64,000 nucleotides of DNA from Pseudomonadota bacterium (GTDB lineage: Bacteria > Pseudomonadota > Gammaproteobacteria > Ga0077536): contig JADJYF010000020.1 in the NCBI GenBank assembly GCA_016719885.1, forward strand, positions 62,001 to 126,000, read 5' to 3'. How positions within the stretch are numbered: position 1 is the stretch's first letter; each line of letters begins with the position of its first letter. Below, one piece after another: positions 27,247-36,551 of the stretch. A program made the position numbers and the translations under genes. Below the pieces are notes generated by a model. The model was not told the DNA's origin, ran no database searches, and saw nothing but the letters and a program-made list of their open reading frames with translations.

Positions 27247-28197
27247 GTGAGCGAAGTCCGCGACAGCGACGCCGCCGCGCTCGCCAATCGCCTGCGCAAG
27301 AACGCGCGCCACCTGGCGCGCTGGGCGCGGCGTGAAGCGCTGGAGGCCTACCGGCTCTACGACCGCGACATCCCCGAGTTTCCCTACGCCATCGACATCT
27401 ACGCCGACTGGCTGCACGTACAGCTGTTCGAAGGCAAGCGCCCAGTCACGGACCATGACATCGCTGCCCACCTCGCGGCCATCGGCGCCGCGCTCGACGT
27501 GCCGCGCGAGCGCATCGCGCTCAAGCTGCGCCGCCGCCAGCGCGGCAGCTCACAGTACGAGAAGCTCGCCGACGATGGCCCATCCTTCACCGTGCGCGAG
27601 CGCGGCCACCTGTTCGAAGTGAACCTCACGCGCTACCTGGACAGCGGCCTATTCCTCGATCATCGCGACACGCGGCGCATGGTGGCGGCGGCGGCGCCGG
27701 GCAAGCGCGTGCTGAACCTGTTCGCCTACACCGGCAGTTTCACGGTGTACGCGGCCTGCGCCGGCGCCGAACGCACGGTGACCGTCGACATGTCCCATAC
27801 CTACCAGGACTGGACGGCACGCAATCTCAGGCTGAACGGTATCGATGATTTCGAACGTCATCGGCTCGTGACCGAGGACGTGATGGCGTGGCTGGGCGCA
27901 GCCACCTACGCGCGCGAACGCTACGACGTGATCGTGCTCGACCCGCCGAGCTTCTCCAATTCCAAGCGCATGCAGGACAGCTTCGACGTGCAGCGCGACC
28001 AGGCGCCGCTGCTGGCGGCGAGCGTGAGATTGCTGGCGCCCGGCGGAGTGCTGTATTTCTCCAACAACCGACAGGGCTTCAAGCTCGACGCCGAGGTGGC
28101 GCGGCTCGCGCATTTCGAAGACATCACGGCGCGCACGGTGCCGGAGGATTTCAAACGTCGCCCGCCGCATCGCTGCTGGCGGGTGACGCGGGCGTAA
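27247..28197 (+). CDS. Stand-alone 23S rRNA methyltransferase of RlmK type
   Basis: 316 residues matching the C-terminal RlmK half of E. coli RlmKL: ANRLRKNARHLARWARREALEAYRLYDRDIPEFPYAIDIY at the start, the AdoMet site VLNLFAYTGSFTVYAA, and the catalytic LDPPSFSNSKRM. In E. coli this domain makes m7G2069 in 23S rRNA and is fused to RlmL; here no THUMP/RlmL domain precedes it. Start GTG at 27247, seven bases after the hydratase stop, so co-transcribed. Related RlmI-type enzymes would have a PUA domain, which is absent. Confidence 0.85.
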   Translation: MSEVRDSDAAALANRLRKNARHLARWARREALEAYRLYDRDIPEFPYAIDIYADWLHVQLFEGKRPVTDHDIAAHLAAIGAALDVPRERIALKLRRRQRGSSQYEKLADDGPSFTVRERGHLFEVNLTRYLDSGLFLDHRDTRRMVAAAAPGKRVLNLFAYTGSFTVYAACAGAERTVTVDMSHTYQDWTARNLRLNGIDDFERHRLVTEDVMAWLGAATYARERYDVIVLDPPSFSNSKRMQDSFDVQRDQAPLLAASVRLLAPGGVLYFSNNRQGFKLDAEVARLAHFEDITARTVPEDFKRRPPHRCWRVTRA

Positions 28198-28217
28198 GAA
28201 CTCGACTGGGTAGACAT

Positions 28218-28302
28218 TGTAGGTGCGAATTCATTCGCACATTGCAGGCCGCGCCACATGCGCAGCGCCGGACATGAATATGCGAATGAATTCGCACCTA
28301 CA
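28218..28302. repeat. Family B palindromic repeat pair
   Basis: Units 28218-28241 and inverted 28279-28302, spaced by 37 bases, between the convergent methyltransferase and flavin-protein genes. The second unit carries one arm change (TATGCG for TGTGCG). Confidence 0.9.
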
Positions 28303-28308
28303 GGGTCC

Positions 28309-28710
28309 TCAACCCATGGTCTGCACCTTGGTCGGTGTGACCTTGTAGATCACGCGCACCTCGCCCGGCTGGCGGAACGGGTAGACGTCCTGGCCGAGAT
28401 ATTTCTTGGCCAGCGCGTTGATGTGATCGTCGCCGCCCTGTTCGGTGATCTCGGTGATTTCTCCGATGATCTGGATGTAGCGATAGGCATTGTCGGGGTC
28501 GAGGATCGACAGCGCGACATGCGGACGGGCGCGCATGTTCTTGTCCTTGACGCGGCCCTTGGCCGAATTGAGCAGAACCTGCTTGCCGTCGAAGCTGAAC
28601 CAGATCGGCGTGACCTGCGGCGTGCCGTTCTTCATGACGGTGCCGAGATGGGCAAAAGTAATCTTGCTGGTGACAAGGTCGTGGAAATTCTCCGGAATCG
28701 ATGCGGCCAT
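28309..28710 (-). CDS. PPOX-class flavin/F420-type split-barrel protein
   Basis: 133 residues of the pyridoxamine-phosphate-oxidase-like split barrel: TSKITFAHLGTVMKNGTPQVTPIWFSFDGKQVLLNS, then RPHVALSILDPDNAYRYIQIIGEITEI. Members bind FMN, F420 or haem; in proteobacteria FMN is more likely. GAGGAG six bases before the ATG supports the start. The substrate is unknown. Confidence 0.82.
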   Translation of the reverse strand: MAASIPENFHDLVTSKITFAHLGTVMKNGTPQVTPIWFSFDGKQVLLNSAKGRVKDKNMRARPHVALSILDPDNAYRYIQIIGEITEITEQGGDDHINALAKKYLGQDVYPFRQPGEVRVIYKVTPTKVQTMG

Positions 28711-28876
28711 GGAGGGCTCCTCGCGAAGGGCTTGTGATGGGGCCGCGACTGCGGCGACCCCGGCAAAGTAGCGAGCGCCCAGCAGCCGGTCAAGGCGCGG
28801 TCAGCGGCCGATTTCCCTTACCATGGCGCCCTGTCCGTTCGCGTTCACTGTCCACAGCCATGCCCGCGCGCCCGCG

Positions 28877-29989
28877 ATGAAAGCCGTCACGTCCGCCCCC
28901 GCGTTCCGCCATCGCAGCCTGGCGCTGTGGCTGGCGGCCAGCGCCGTGGCCTTCATGCTGGCCATGCACGGCCTGTCGGCGGCGCTCATCGACGGTGTTT
29001 ACATCCCGGCCGATCATGATTCTTTCTACCACGCGCGACGCATCCTCGCGGCGCTGCCGGCGCCGTGGCAGCTGCTGCAATTCGATGCACGCATCCACGC
29101 CCCGGAAGGCAGCTGGGTCACCTGGCCATGGGCCTACGACATGCTCATGGCGGCGCTCGCGCACGGGGCGCTGCTGTTCATGCCGACGCGGCAGCCGCTC
29201 GCGATCCTCGACATCATCGCGCCCTTGGCGGTGAGCGTCAGCGCCGCGCTGGTGATCGGCTGCGCCCGGCAGCTCGGCCTGCGCTTCGCGCTGCAGGTGG
29301 CGGCGGCCGCGAGTTTCGCGCTCGCCACGCTGACCCGCGAACTGCATCGCGTCGGCATGCTCGACCATCACTACGTCGAGCAGATCTTCGTGCTTGCCAC
29401 GCTGTACTGCGGGCTACGCTGGTGCCGCCGACTCGAGAACGCGCGCGCCGCGTGCTGGCTGGGCGTGACGCTCGGTCTCGCACCGGCATTTCACAACGGT
29501 GACTTCATCCTGCAGCTGCCGGTATTGGTGACGCTCGCGCTGCTGTGGTGGCGGAACGCACTGCCGGCGCGCGCCACGGTGGCCTTTGCCGGGCGCGCTG
29601 CTGCTCACCACCTTCATCATGCTGTTGCCATCGCAGCCGTTCCGGCTCGGCATGTTTTCCTACACCTTGCACTCCTGGTTTCATCTCTACGTGGCGGCCT
29701 GCTCGGCCGGCGCCGCGCTGTGGATGCGTTGGCGTCCCGCCAAGCGCGTGAACGTGCTGCTCGGCCTCGGCCTCGGCCTCGTCGCGCTGCTGCCGCTGCT
29801 GCCCGAGATGCATCTCGGCGCCGGCTTTCTCGGCGCGCGCCTCGCGGTGCTGGATCGCATCCAGGAAGCGGTGAGCGTGCCGGCCCTGCTGGCGCGCGGC
29901 GATTACGGCGTGCTCGCCGAACGTTACTCGGCGCTGGTGTGGAGCGTGCCGCTGCTGTTGGCGGCGCTGCTGTGGCGGCTGCGCGATGA
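28877..29989 (+). CDS. STT3/PglB-like GT-C membrane protein, N-terminal part (frameshifted)
   Basis: The first 240 or so residues form a multi-spanning GT-C fold: after one helix comes ADHDSFYHARRILAALP and QFDARIHAPEGSWVTWPW, very like the first periplasmic loop of STT3/PglB oligosaccharyltransferases with the metal-binding Asp. RELHRVGMLDHHYVEQ is the second conserved loop. From about 29591 this frame becomes Arg/Ala-rich nonsense while the membrane protein continues one frame over. One extra G in GGG at 29591-29593 explains the shift. Start 28877 is a compromise; ATG 28823 is in frame. Confidence 0.7.
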   Translation: MKAVTSAPAFRHRSLALWLAASAVAFMLAMHGLSAALIDGVYIPADHDSFYHARRILAALPAPWQLLQFDARIHAPEGSWVTWPWAYDMLMAALAHGALLFMPTRQPLAILDIIAPLAVSVSAALVIGCARQLGLRFALQVAAAASFALATLTRELHRVGMLDHHYVEQIFVLATLYCGLRWCRRLENARAACWLGVTLGLAPAFHNGDFILQLPVLVTLALLWWRNALPARATVAFAGRAAAHHLHHAVAIAAVPARHVFLHLALLVSSLRGGLLGRRRAVDALASRQARERAARPRPRPRRAAAAAARDASRRRLSRRAPRGAGSHPGSGERAGPAGARRLRRARRTLLGAGVERAAAVGGAAVAAAR

Positions 29990-30683
29990 CGCCGCCCCGG
30001 CCGCCTTGCATTTCGTGGTGATGAGCGTGTTCGGTGTCGGCCTGACCTTGTTCCAGGAACGCCTTGCCTACTTCGGCGGCTTCGTGCTGTGGCTCGCGCC
30101 ATGCGTGCTCTACGCGGCGTACGTGCCGCCACGACCGCGGCACTGGCTGGCGCTGTTCGTGATCGTGATGGTGGCCGCGCAGGCACCGGGCCTGTCACGC
30201 CTCGGCGATCGCCTGGCGGCCGGCGGCGATATCAGTTATCTGCTGCTGCGCGGCATCTATCTCGATCTCGGCCAGCGCTGCGAGCGCGCACCGGGCATCG
30301 TGCTGGCCGAGCACGACAATGGTCATTACATCAGCTTTCATTCCGCCTGCAGCGTCATCGCCGACAACTTCATCCTGACGCCGCAGCACGAACGCAAGCT
30401 GCTGTTGGTGGAAAAGCTGATGCGCGGCTCGGTCGCGCAATTGCTGAGCGAGGCGCCCTACGTGCGCTACCTGCTGGTGCAACGCGCCGACGACCCGACG
30501 CGCAAGCACGAGTCCGCCTGTTGGCCGCGCTGCGCGGCCAATCGCGGACTGCGCCATGAGCTGCTGGAAGTGCGCACACCGTTTCCGCCGCGCTTCACGC
30601 TGTTGGCGGAACAACTGGTGGTGCGTGATGGCGTCAGGCAACCGCTGGCGCGGCTGTTCGAGATCGCGCCGCCCGCGCCCTGA
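29586..30683 (+). CDS. STT3/PglB-like GT-C membrane protein, C-terminal part
   Basis: Continues the protein above from GALLLTTFIMLLPSQPFRLGMFSYTLHSWFH through about five more membrane helices to a soluble C-terminal tail (ERAPGIVLAEHDNGHYISFHSACSVIADNFILTP). The nominal start is a TTG inside the upstream gene, so it is not an independent gene. Joined, the two parts would give a protein of about 600 residues. The WWDYG signature of true oligosaccharyltransferases is not visible, so a lipid-linked glycan transferase of unknown specificity is the safer call. Either a recent inactivation or a single-base sequence error. Confidence 0.7.
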   Translation: MPGALLLTTFIMLLPSQPFRLGMFSYTLHSWFHLYVAACSAGAALWMRWRPAKRVNVLLGLGLGLVALLPLLPEMHLGAGFLGARLAVLDRIQEAVSVPALLARGDYGVLAERYSALVWSVPLLLAALLWRLRDDAAPAALHFVVMSVFGVGLTLFQERLAYFGGFVLWLAPCVLYAAYVPPRPRHWLALFVIVMVAAQAPGLSRLGDRLAAGGDISYLLLRGIYLDLGQRCERAPGIVLAEHDNGHYISFHSACSVIADNFILTPQHERKLLLVEKLMRGSVAQLLSEAPYVRYLLVQRADDPTRKHESACWPRCAANRGLRHELLEVRTPFPPRFTLLAEQLVVRDGVRQPLARLFEIAPPAP

Positions 30684-30689
30684 CGCGCA

Positions 30690-32177
30690 TCACGGAGCGC
30701 GTGCCTCGCGGCGGTGGTAGAGCGCGAGACTGAATCCCGACAGGCCGGCATGGGGATAGAACGCTTCGAGCCGGTAGGCACGGCCCTCGGCATCGTGCAG
30801 CGCCGGCGCCGCTTGCCACGCGCGTGACGCGTCCTGCCGCAGGATCCATTCCGGTCCTTGCGCCGGCCACGGCGGTCCGACCAGCAGTTGAAAACTCTGA
30901 CCGGGCGCGAGCAGGCGCGTGTAGTAATCGAGCGTGATGCCATGACGAAACGCGTGGTCGCTCGCCACCACGATGCGCGGCGCGTGGCTGTGGGCGGACA
31001 TGTACCGTACCGCCGCGCCGGGCTGACCGCGGCCGTCGCGCACCAGCAGCGCAAGGCCGAAAAGGTTGCCTAGCGAAATCGCGGCCAGCACGCCACAACA
31101 GACCAGGCGCGGCGCGCCGCCGTGGCGCCAGGCGCGCGCGCCGAGCTGCGCCACGGCCAGCAGCAGGTACAGCACCTCGCCGAGAAAAAATCGTGGGTAG
31201 ATGAACTGCTGGTGCAGGCCGGCCGCGAGCGGCACGGCCGGCACCAGCAGCATCACCAGCCACAGCAGTGCGCGCTCATCGCCGGCGCGCCTCGCGAGCG
31301 CGGCTTCGGTGAACAGCGCCGCCATCGCCAAGCCCGCCAAGGGCCACACCCACATGCCGTCGACGGGTCCGCCCAGCGCCAGTGAACAGGCCGCCGCGGC
31401 CGCCTGCCAGGCATTCATCAACGGACCACCGCCGGCCGTCGCGTCGAGGTAGGTCACGGCCGACAGCCACGCCGCGAACAGCATCGGCACACCGAACGGC
31501 AGCACGAAGCGGCGCCAGCGCGTGGCCTGCGCCAGCGGCGCACGCCACAGCCGCAGGGCGAACCACAGGGCGAGGCTCAGCAGCGTCGCGCCATAGCTGG
31601 CGTGTGCCATCACGCCGAGCATGGCAGCCAGCCAGAAAGTCGCCAGCGCGGCGCGCGCGCGCCCCGCGTCGCCCCGCGCGCAGGCCGCATCGAAGCACTC
31701 GAGGGCCCACAGGCTGACCAGTACGCACAGCATCAGTACGCCGTATCCGCGCGCTTCCGAGGCGTAGTTGACGAGCAGGAAGGACGGCGCCATCAACAAC
31801 GCCACCAGCCACTGCGCCACGCGTCCGGCCGGCGCCATCAGCTGCCATGCGACCAGCACCGACAGGCTGCCGGCCACCACCGCCGGCAGGCGATACCAGC
31901 GCCCGTCGACCTCGAGGCCCAGCGCGTGGATCCACAGCGAATTGAGGATGTGGTTGTTGTCGTGGCGTATGCCGAGGAACACGTCGGCGAGGCCGTGCAC
32001 GCGATCGCGTACCGCGAGCCACGACCAGATCTCGTCCAGCCACAAATCGCCGCGCGCGGCAGCCGCGCGCAACACCAATGCCAGCAGCAGGATCAGCAGC
32101 GGCGCCAGCCATGGGCGAGGCGCGGCGCGGAGCGTAGAAACGGCGCCAGCGCCCGCCGCTGGCACCGGGCGATTCAC
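30690..32177 (-). CDS. Glycosyltransferase family 39-like membrane protein (GT-C)
   Basis: 495 residues with about eleven hydrophobic segments. The first loop holds LWLDEIWSW, the Asp-Glu pair typical of ArnT/PMT-like GT-C enzymes that use polyprenyl-phosphate sugars, followed by RHDNNHILNSLWIHALG. The C-terminal soluble part (DHAFRHGITLDYYTRLLAPGQ) faces the periplasm. ATG 32177 overlaps the mltD stop by four bases, so the two are co-translated. It converges on the STT3-like gene, making two envelope glycosylation-type genes side by side. Confidence 0.75.
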   Translation of the reverse strand: MNRPVPAAGAGAVSTLRAAPRPWLAPLLILLLALVLRAAAARGDLWLDEIWSWLAVRDRVHGLADVFLGIRHDNNHILNSLWIHALGLEVDGRWYRLPAVVAGSLSVLVAWQLMAPAGRVAQWLVALLMAPSFLLVNYASEARGYGVLMLCVLVSLWALECFDAACARGDAGRARAALATFWLAAMLGVMAHASYGATLLSLALWFALRLWRAPLAQATRWRRFVLPFGVPMLFAAWLSAVTYLDATAGGGPLMNAWQAAAAACSLALGGPVDGMWVWPLAGLAMAALFTEAALARRAGDERALLWLVMLLVPAVPLAAGLHQQFIYPRFFLGEVLYLLLAVAQLGARAWRHGGAPRLVCCGVLAAISLGNLFGLALLVRDGRGQPGAAVRYMSAHSHAPRIVVASDHAFRHGITLDYYTRLLAPGQSFQLLVGPPWPAQGPEWILRQDASRAWQAAPALHDAEGRAYRLEAFYPHAGLSGFSLALYHRREARAP

Positions 32178-33721
32178 GCGCCGCAGGTCGGTACGCGCAG
32201 CGTCTGCCCTTCACGCAAGGAGTAACGCGGCGCCGCCAGTCCGTTCATGCTGGCAAAATCCTTGACGCTGTTGCAGCCGTGCTTGCGCGCGATGGTGATG
32301 AGCGTTTCGCCCTTGGTGACCTTGTGCGTCTGCTTGGCGGCGGACGCGCTCGCCGCGGCGCGCGCCGGCGCGGCGCGGGCCACCGCCACCGTGCGCACAC
32401 CCACGCGCGGCGCGACGCCGGGAATGCGCGCGTCCTGCAAGGCCTGGACGCGCGCCACCATTTCCGGCGCAGTGCAGCGCCGCGTGAAGGCCTCGGCGGC
32501 GCGCGCCGGCGCTTCGAGGCGCGTGCCGACCGGCAAACGGGCGTTGGCTTCCCAGCGCGGATTGAGATTGCGCAGGGTGCGGAACCAGCCGCGCTCATTG
32601 CCATCCTGGCCGAGACAGATGCTGAGTTCGTTGAGTGACATCGAAGTCACGAGATTGATCTCACCGGGCCGCTGATCGACCTTGGGCCAACGCAGGCCGT
32701 AGTCCTCGGGATGCAGGAACAGCCATGCTGCCGCCAACACCATCGGCACGTACTCGCGCGTCTCGGGCGCCAGCGCCTGGAAGACACGCGGGTCCCAGAA
32801 ACGCCGCGCGCCGCCCTGCGACAGCTTCACCATGCGCGACTCACCGCCGTTATAGGCCCCCAGCACCAGTTCCAGGTCGTTGTTCAGTCGCTTCAACTGA
32901 TCGTTGAGGTAGGCGGCGTTGGCCTCGGTCGAGGCGGTCGGATCGAAACGCTGATCGAAGCCGTTGTCGGCGCCCAGACCATAGCGCTTGCCGGTGGCCG
33001 GCATGAACTGCAGCAGGCCCGACGCGCCGCTCGACGACACCGCGTGCACCTTGCCGCCCGACTCCTTGGCCATGATGCCGAACAATATCGCTTCCGGCAG
33101 ACCGTTCTTGGCGTAGGTCGGCCACATCTTGTAACGCAGGTACTGGTAGTTCTCGTAGGTGTCGAGCAACTGCGGCCGCATCCACGTCAGCCACTCGCGC
33201 AGCGCGGCGCGCAGCGGTTCGTTGAACTGGATGAGGTCGCCGAGCGCCTGGCCGTTCAGCAGGTTGACGCTGCGTTCGCTCTCCGGCAGCGCCGCCAGCA
33301 CCGGCGAGCGCTCGCCGTCTTCGCTGCTGCTGTTGTCGTCACCGTCAGCCGCGCCGATGCCGACCAGCGCCTGGGTCTGGGCTTCGAGCAGCGCGTCCTG
33401 CGACTTGGCAATGCGCTCGACCGCGCAGCCGTGCATGGCCGCGCAGCGTTCGGCGGCGGCCGCCAGTCGCGTGCGCGCCTGGGCCAGGCCATCGGCCGCC
33501 GCCGCGGCATCGCCGCTGCGCAGCTTGTCGAGCGCCTGCTCGCCTTGCGTACGCGCCGCGTCGCTGTCGTCGTAGACGGCTTGAATGAATACCGCGCTGG
33601 CGGCGGACACTTCGTTGGGGCGATTGGCGAAAGCGTTGGTCGAGGAACGTGAGCCGGAGAGATTGCATGCCGTCAACAGGCACAGCGCGAAGGCGAAAAC
33701 GGCACGAACGGAACGGGGCAT
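32174..33721 (-). CDS. Membrane-bound lytic murein transglycosylase, MltD-like, with LysM
   Basis: 515-residue lipoprotein: lipobox LLTAC at the N-terminus, helical region (about 30-180), then the SLT goose-lysozyme-like domain with catalytic Glu in GIMAKESGGKVHAVSS, followed by SGASGLLQFMPATGKRYGL and LVLGAYNGGESRM. A C-terminal LysM (THKVTKGETLITIARKHGC) binds peptidoglycan. It cleaves glycan strands to 1,6-anhydro products at the outer membrane. GGAG lies seven bases before the ATG. Only one clear LysM is present, whereas E. coli MltD has two. Confidence 0.87.
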   Translation of the reverse strand: MPRSVRAVFAFALCLLTACNLSGSRSSTNAFANRPNEVSAASAVFIQAVYDDSDAARTQGEQALDKLRSGDAAAAADGLAQARTRLAAAAERCAAMHGCAVERIAKSQDALLEAQTQALVGIGAADGDDNSSSEDGERSPVLAALPESERSVNLLNGQALGDLIQFNEPLRAALREWLTWMRPQLLDTYENYQYLRYKMWPTYAKNGLPEAILFGIMAKESGGKVHAVSSSGASGLLQFMPATGKRYGLGADNGFDQRFDPTASTEANAAYLNDQLKRLNNDLELVLGAYNGGESRMVKLSQGGARRFWDPRVFQALAPETREYVPMVLAAAWLFLHPEDYGLRWPKVDQRPGEINLVTSMSLNELSICLGQDGNERGWFRTLRNLNPRWEANARLPVGTRLEAPARAAEAFTRRCTAPEMVARVQALQDARIPGVAPRVGVRTVAVARAAPARAAASASAAKQTHKVTKGETLITIARKHGCNSVKDFASMNGLAAPRYSLREGQTLRVPTCGA

Positions 33722-33864
33722 GCAGAGACTCCGACAAGAACCGCGGCAAAGGTAACGGCACGCCCGCCGCCGTGCAACATTTACAAAACGCCGGCCGAGC
33801 CCGCGCGGCGCCCGCCGTGTCGACAGACCTCGTCGCGAGGTCTGTCACGCACTCGCCCCGCCGC

Positions 33865-35331
33865 TCAGGCGACCTGCTCGTAGGCTTCGAGTTTCGGCGC
33901 TGCCATCTCCTCGGCAAAACGCGCATAGCTCCATGGCCAACTGGCCGGCACGCCGAACTTGTCGAGATACCAACTCTTGCAGCCGGTCGACCAGATGGCG
34001 CCCTTGGCCGCTTCCACGCGCGCCTGGTCGAAGGCGCTGGTGGCGTCGGCACTGGCGCTGATCTCGCGGCAACTGCCATCACGCAGGCGGTTCAACAACT
34101 GGATGACGTAGCCGAGCTGCATCTCGGCAATCTGGATCAAGGAGAAATTGCCGACCGGGCCATTCGGGCCGTTCAACAGGAACAGGTTGGGGAAGCCCGG
34201 CACCGACAGCGACAGGTAGGCGATGGGGCGGTCGGCCCAAACATCGTCGAGCGTCACGCCACCGCGCCCCGTCACCACCGTCGGGCGGATGAACCGGTCG
34301 GCGCGGAAGCCGGTGGCCAGCACCAGTGCATCGAGTTCGTGCAGGCGGCCGTCGGCGGTGCGCACGCCTTGCGCTTCGATGCGCGTGATGCCGTCGGTGA
34401 CGAGCTCGGCGTGGGGGTGCTGGATGGCCTGGTAGAAATCCGGCGAGAAGATCAGGCGCTTGCACGCCGCCCGGTAATTGGGTCGCAGCTTCTCGCGCAG
34501 CGCCGCATCCTTGACGTTGTTTTCCAGGTTGTCGAGACAGGCGCGCTCGATGCTGGCCATTTCCTTGGAGTCGGCATCGATGACGGCGTTGGCGATGAAG
34601 TCGGTCATCATGCGCTTGGCTTCGTCGCGAATGGCAAAGATGCGCGCCGGGTCGGCGGCGAAGGCCGCGCGCTCTTCGCCGCTGTAGGCCGGGTTCTCGA
34701 TCGGCATCACCCACTGCGCGGTGCGCTGGAAGAGCTCGAACTTGGCGACCTTCTCCACCAACGCCGAAGTGATCTGGATGGCGGTCGAGCCGGTGCCGAT
34801 CACGCCCACGCGCTTGCCGTCCAGCGCCACCTCGTGGTTCCAGCGCGCGCTGTGGAAGCACGCGCCCTTGAAGTCGGCGAGACCGGCGATGTCCGGGATG
34901 TTCGGGTAATGCAGCACGCCGGTCGCCGCGATCACGACGTCGGCGCTGTCGGTCGCGCCGGCCGCGGTGGTGAGCTGCCAGCGCCCGTTCTCGAACACGC
35001 AGCGCGTGATCTCGGTGTTGAAGCGGATCGACGACAGCACGTCGTACTTGTTCGCCACGCCTTCGAAGTAGGCCTGGATCTCCTCGCCCGGCGCGAACAC
35101 GTGGCTCCAGTTGGGGTTCGGCTCGAAGGTATAGGTATAAAGATGCGCCGGCACGTCGCAGGCGATGCCCGGATAGGTGTTCTCGCGCCAGGTGCCACCG
35201 AGGCGCGCGGCCTTCTCGTAGATGACGAAATTGTCATAGCCCGCCTCGCGCAGCTTGATGGCGGACAGGATGCCGGCCATGCCGGCGCCGATCACGACGA
35301 TGCGCAACGCGCGCCCGTTAGATTGAGACAT
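33865..35331 (-). CDS. Flavin-binding monooxygenase (Baeyer-Villiger-like)
   Basis: 488 residues. FAD motif VVIGAGMAGILSAIKL near the start, GGTWRENTYPGIACDVP next, and the NADPH motif GVIGTGSTAIQIT. In place of the strict FxGxxxHTxxWP the sequence is FKGACFHSARWN, so Thr is Ser and WP is WN; it belongs to the wider FMO/BVMO group and may be a ketone or N/S-oxygenase. AAGGAG six bases before ATG 35331 fixes the start, 43 codons inside a longer frame. It is transcribed alone and is unrelated in position to the first monooxygenase. Confidence 0.87.
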   Translation of the reverse strand: MSQSNGRALRIVVIGAGMAGILSAIKLREAGYDNFVIYEKAARLGGTWRENTYPGIACDVPAHLYTYTFEPNPNWSHVFAPGEEIQAYFEGVANKYDVLSSIRFNTEITRCVFENGRWQLTTAAGATDSADVVIAATGVLHYPNIPDIAGLADFKGACFHSARWNHEVALDGKRVGVIGTGSTAIQITSALVEKVAKFELFQRTAQWVMPIENPAYSGEERAAFAADPARIFAIRDEAKRMMTDFIANAVIDADSKEMASIERACLDNLENNVKDAALREKLRPNYRAACKRLIFSPDFYQAIQHPHAELVTDGITRIEAQGVRTADGRLHELDALVLATGFRADRFIRPTVVTGRGGVTLDDVWADRPIAYLSLSVPGFPNLFLLNGPNGPVGNFSLIQIAEMQLGYVIQLLNRLRDGSCREISASADATSAFDQARVEAAKGAIWSTGCKSWYLDKFGVPASWPWSYARFAEEMAAPKLEAYEQVA

Positions 35332-35534
35332 CACTCGCTCCTTGGAATCATTGATCACGTCGCCCGCCGCGACGCCCGCTCGAAACCCATGGGGCCTGAG
35401 TACACGGGCTCCGCGCGCGCAACTCAAGCCCGCGCCGCCAGGGCGCATGATCCTGATCAAGCGCGGGCGGCGGCGGCGGGGGCTGCCCAGCCGGGCAGGA
35501 TGACGTTTAAGATTGGGCGCGACAAGGCTCCGGG

Positions 35535-36422
35535 ATGATCATCCATGGCAGTTCCGCACACGGCCGCCAGCGCCCCATGAACGACGAGGCCCGCCAGCAG
35601 GCGATCATCACCTCCGCGGGCGTGCGCATGCCGCGATTGGTCTACGGCACGGCCTGGAAAGCCGAGCGCACCGCGGCCCTGGTCGAAGCGGCGCTGCGCG
35701 CCGGCTTTCGCGGCATCGACACCGCCGCGCAACCCAAGCACTACGACGAAAGCGGCGTCGGCGCCGGCCTCGCCGAAGTCGGCCTGCCCCGCGAGCAACT
35801 CTACGTGCAGACCAAGTTCACGCCGCCCGACGGCCAGGACCGCGCGCGTCTGCCCTATGCGCTCGAAGCGCCGCTGGCGGTGCAGGTGGAACAATCGCTC
35901 ATGGGTTCCCTGGTGCGCCTCGGCTGCGACTATGTCGATGGCCTGGTCCTGCATTCACCGCTCGCGAGCCGCGCCGCGACGCTGGACGCATGGCGCGCCA
36001 TGGAACAGGGGGTGGCGCGCGGCATGGTGCGCCAGCTCGGCATCAGCAATTGCTATGCGCTCGCCGAGTTCGACGCGCTGTACCGCGCGGCCACGATCAA
36101 ACCCGCGGTACTGCAGAACCGCTTCTACGCGCGCACGCGCCACGATCGCGAGCTGCGCGCCTATTGCCGTGCCCATGGCGTGGTGTACCAGAGCTTCTGG
36201 ACCCTGACCGCCAATCCCGAGGCCCTGGCCAGCGCCACGCTGCGCAACCTCGCGCTGCGCCACCGCTGTGCGCCGGCGCAGATCCTCTATCGTTACCTGA
36301 CCCACATCGACGTCGTGCCCTTGATCGGCACCACCTCCGTTGCCCACATGCGTGAGGATCTCGCGATCTTCGATTTCGTGCTCGACGCGCGCGAATGCGA
36401 CGCCGTCAGCCTGCTGTTCTGA
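35535..36422 (+). CDS. Aldo/keto reductase
   Basis: TIM-barrel NADPH-dependent reductase of 295 residues. Landmarks: LVYGTAWKAE, GFRGIDTAAQPKHYDESGVG (catalytic Asp and Tyr), YVQTKFTPP (catalytic Lys), DGLVLHSP (catalytic His) and QLGISNC. The tail VPLIGTTSVAHMREDL binds the cofactor. AAGG seven bases upstream supports 35535; a start at 35577 is also possible. Reduces carbonyls to alcohols; substrate unknown. Confidence 0.87.
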   Translation: MIIHGSSAHGRQRPMNDEARQQAIITSAGVRMPRLVYGTAWKAERTAALVEAALRAGFRGIDTAAQPKHYDESGVGAGLAEVGLPREQLYVQTKFTPPDGQDRARLPYALEAPLAVQVEQSLMGSLVRLGCDYVDGLVLHSPLASRAATLDAWRAMEQGVARGMVRQLGISNCYALAEFDALYRAATIKPAVLQNRFYARTRHDRELRAYCRAHGVVYQSFWTLTANPEALASATLRNLALRHRCAPAQILYRYLTHIDVVPLIGTTSVAHMREDLAIFDFVLDARECDAVSLLF

Positions 36423-36551
36423 AGCCCGCGCATCACCAGTCCGCCGACCAGCAGGTGCCGTCCTGACGCCGCGCCTTGCCAAGGCGTCGACCGACACGAC
36501 GGCTGCGCATCAGCGCAAGCGGGACCGACGTCATTCAGGTATTGTCTCGCC

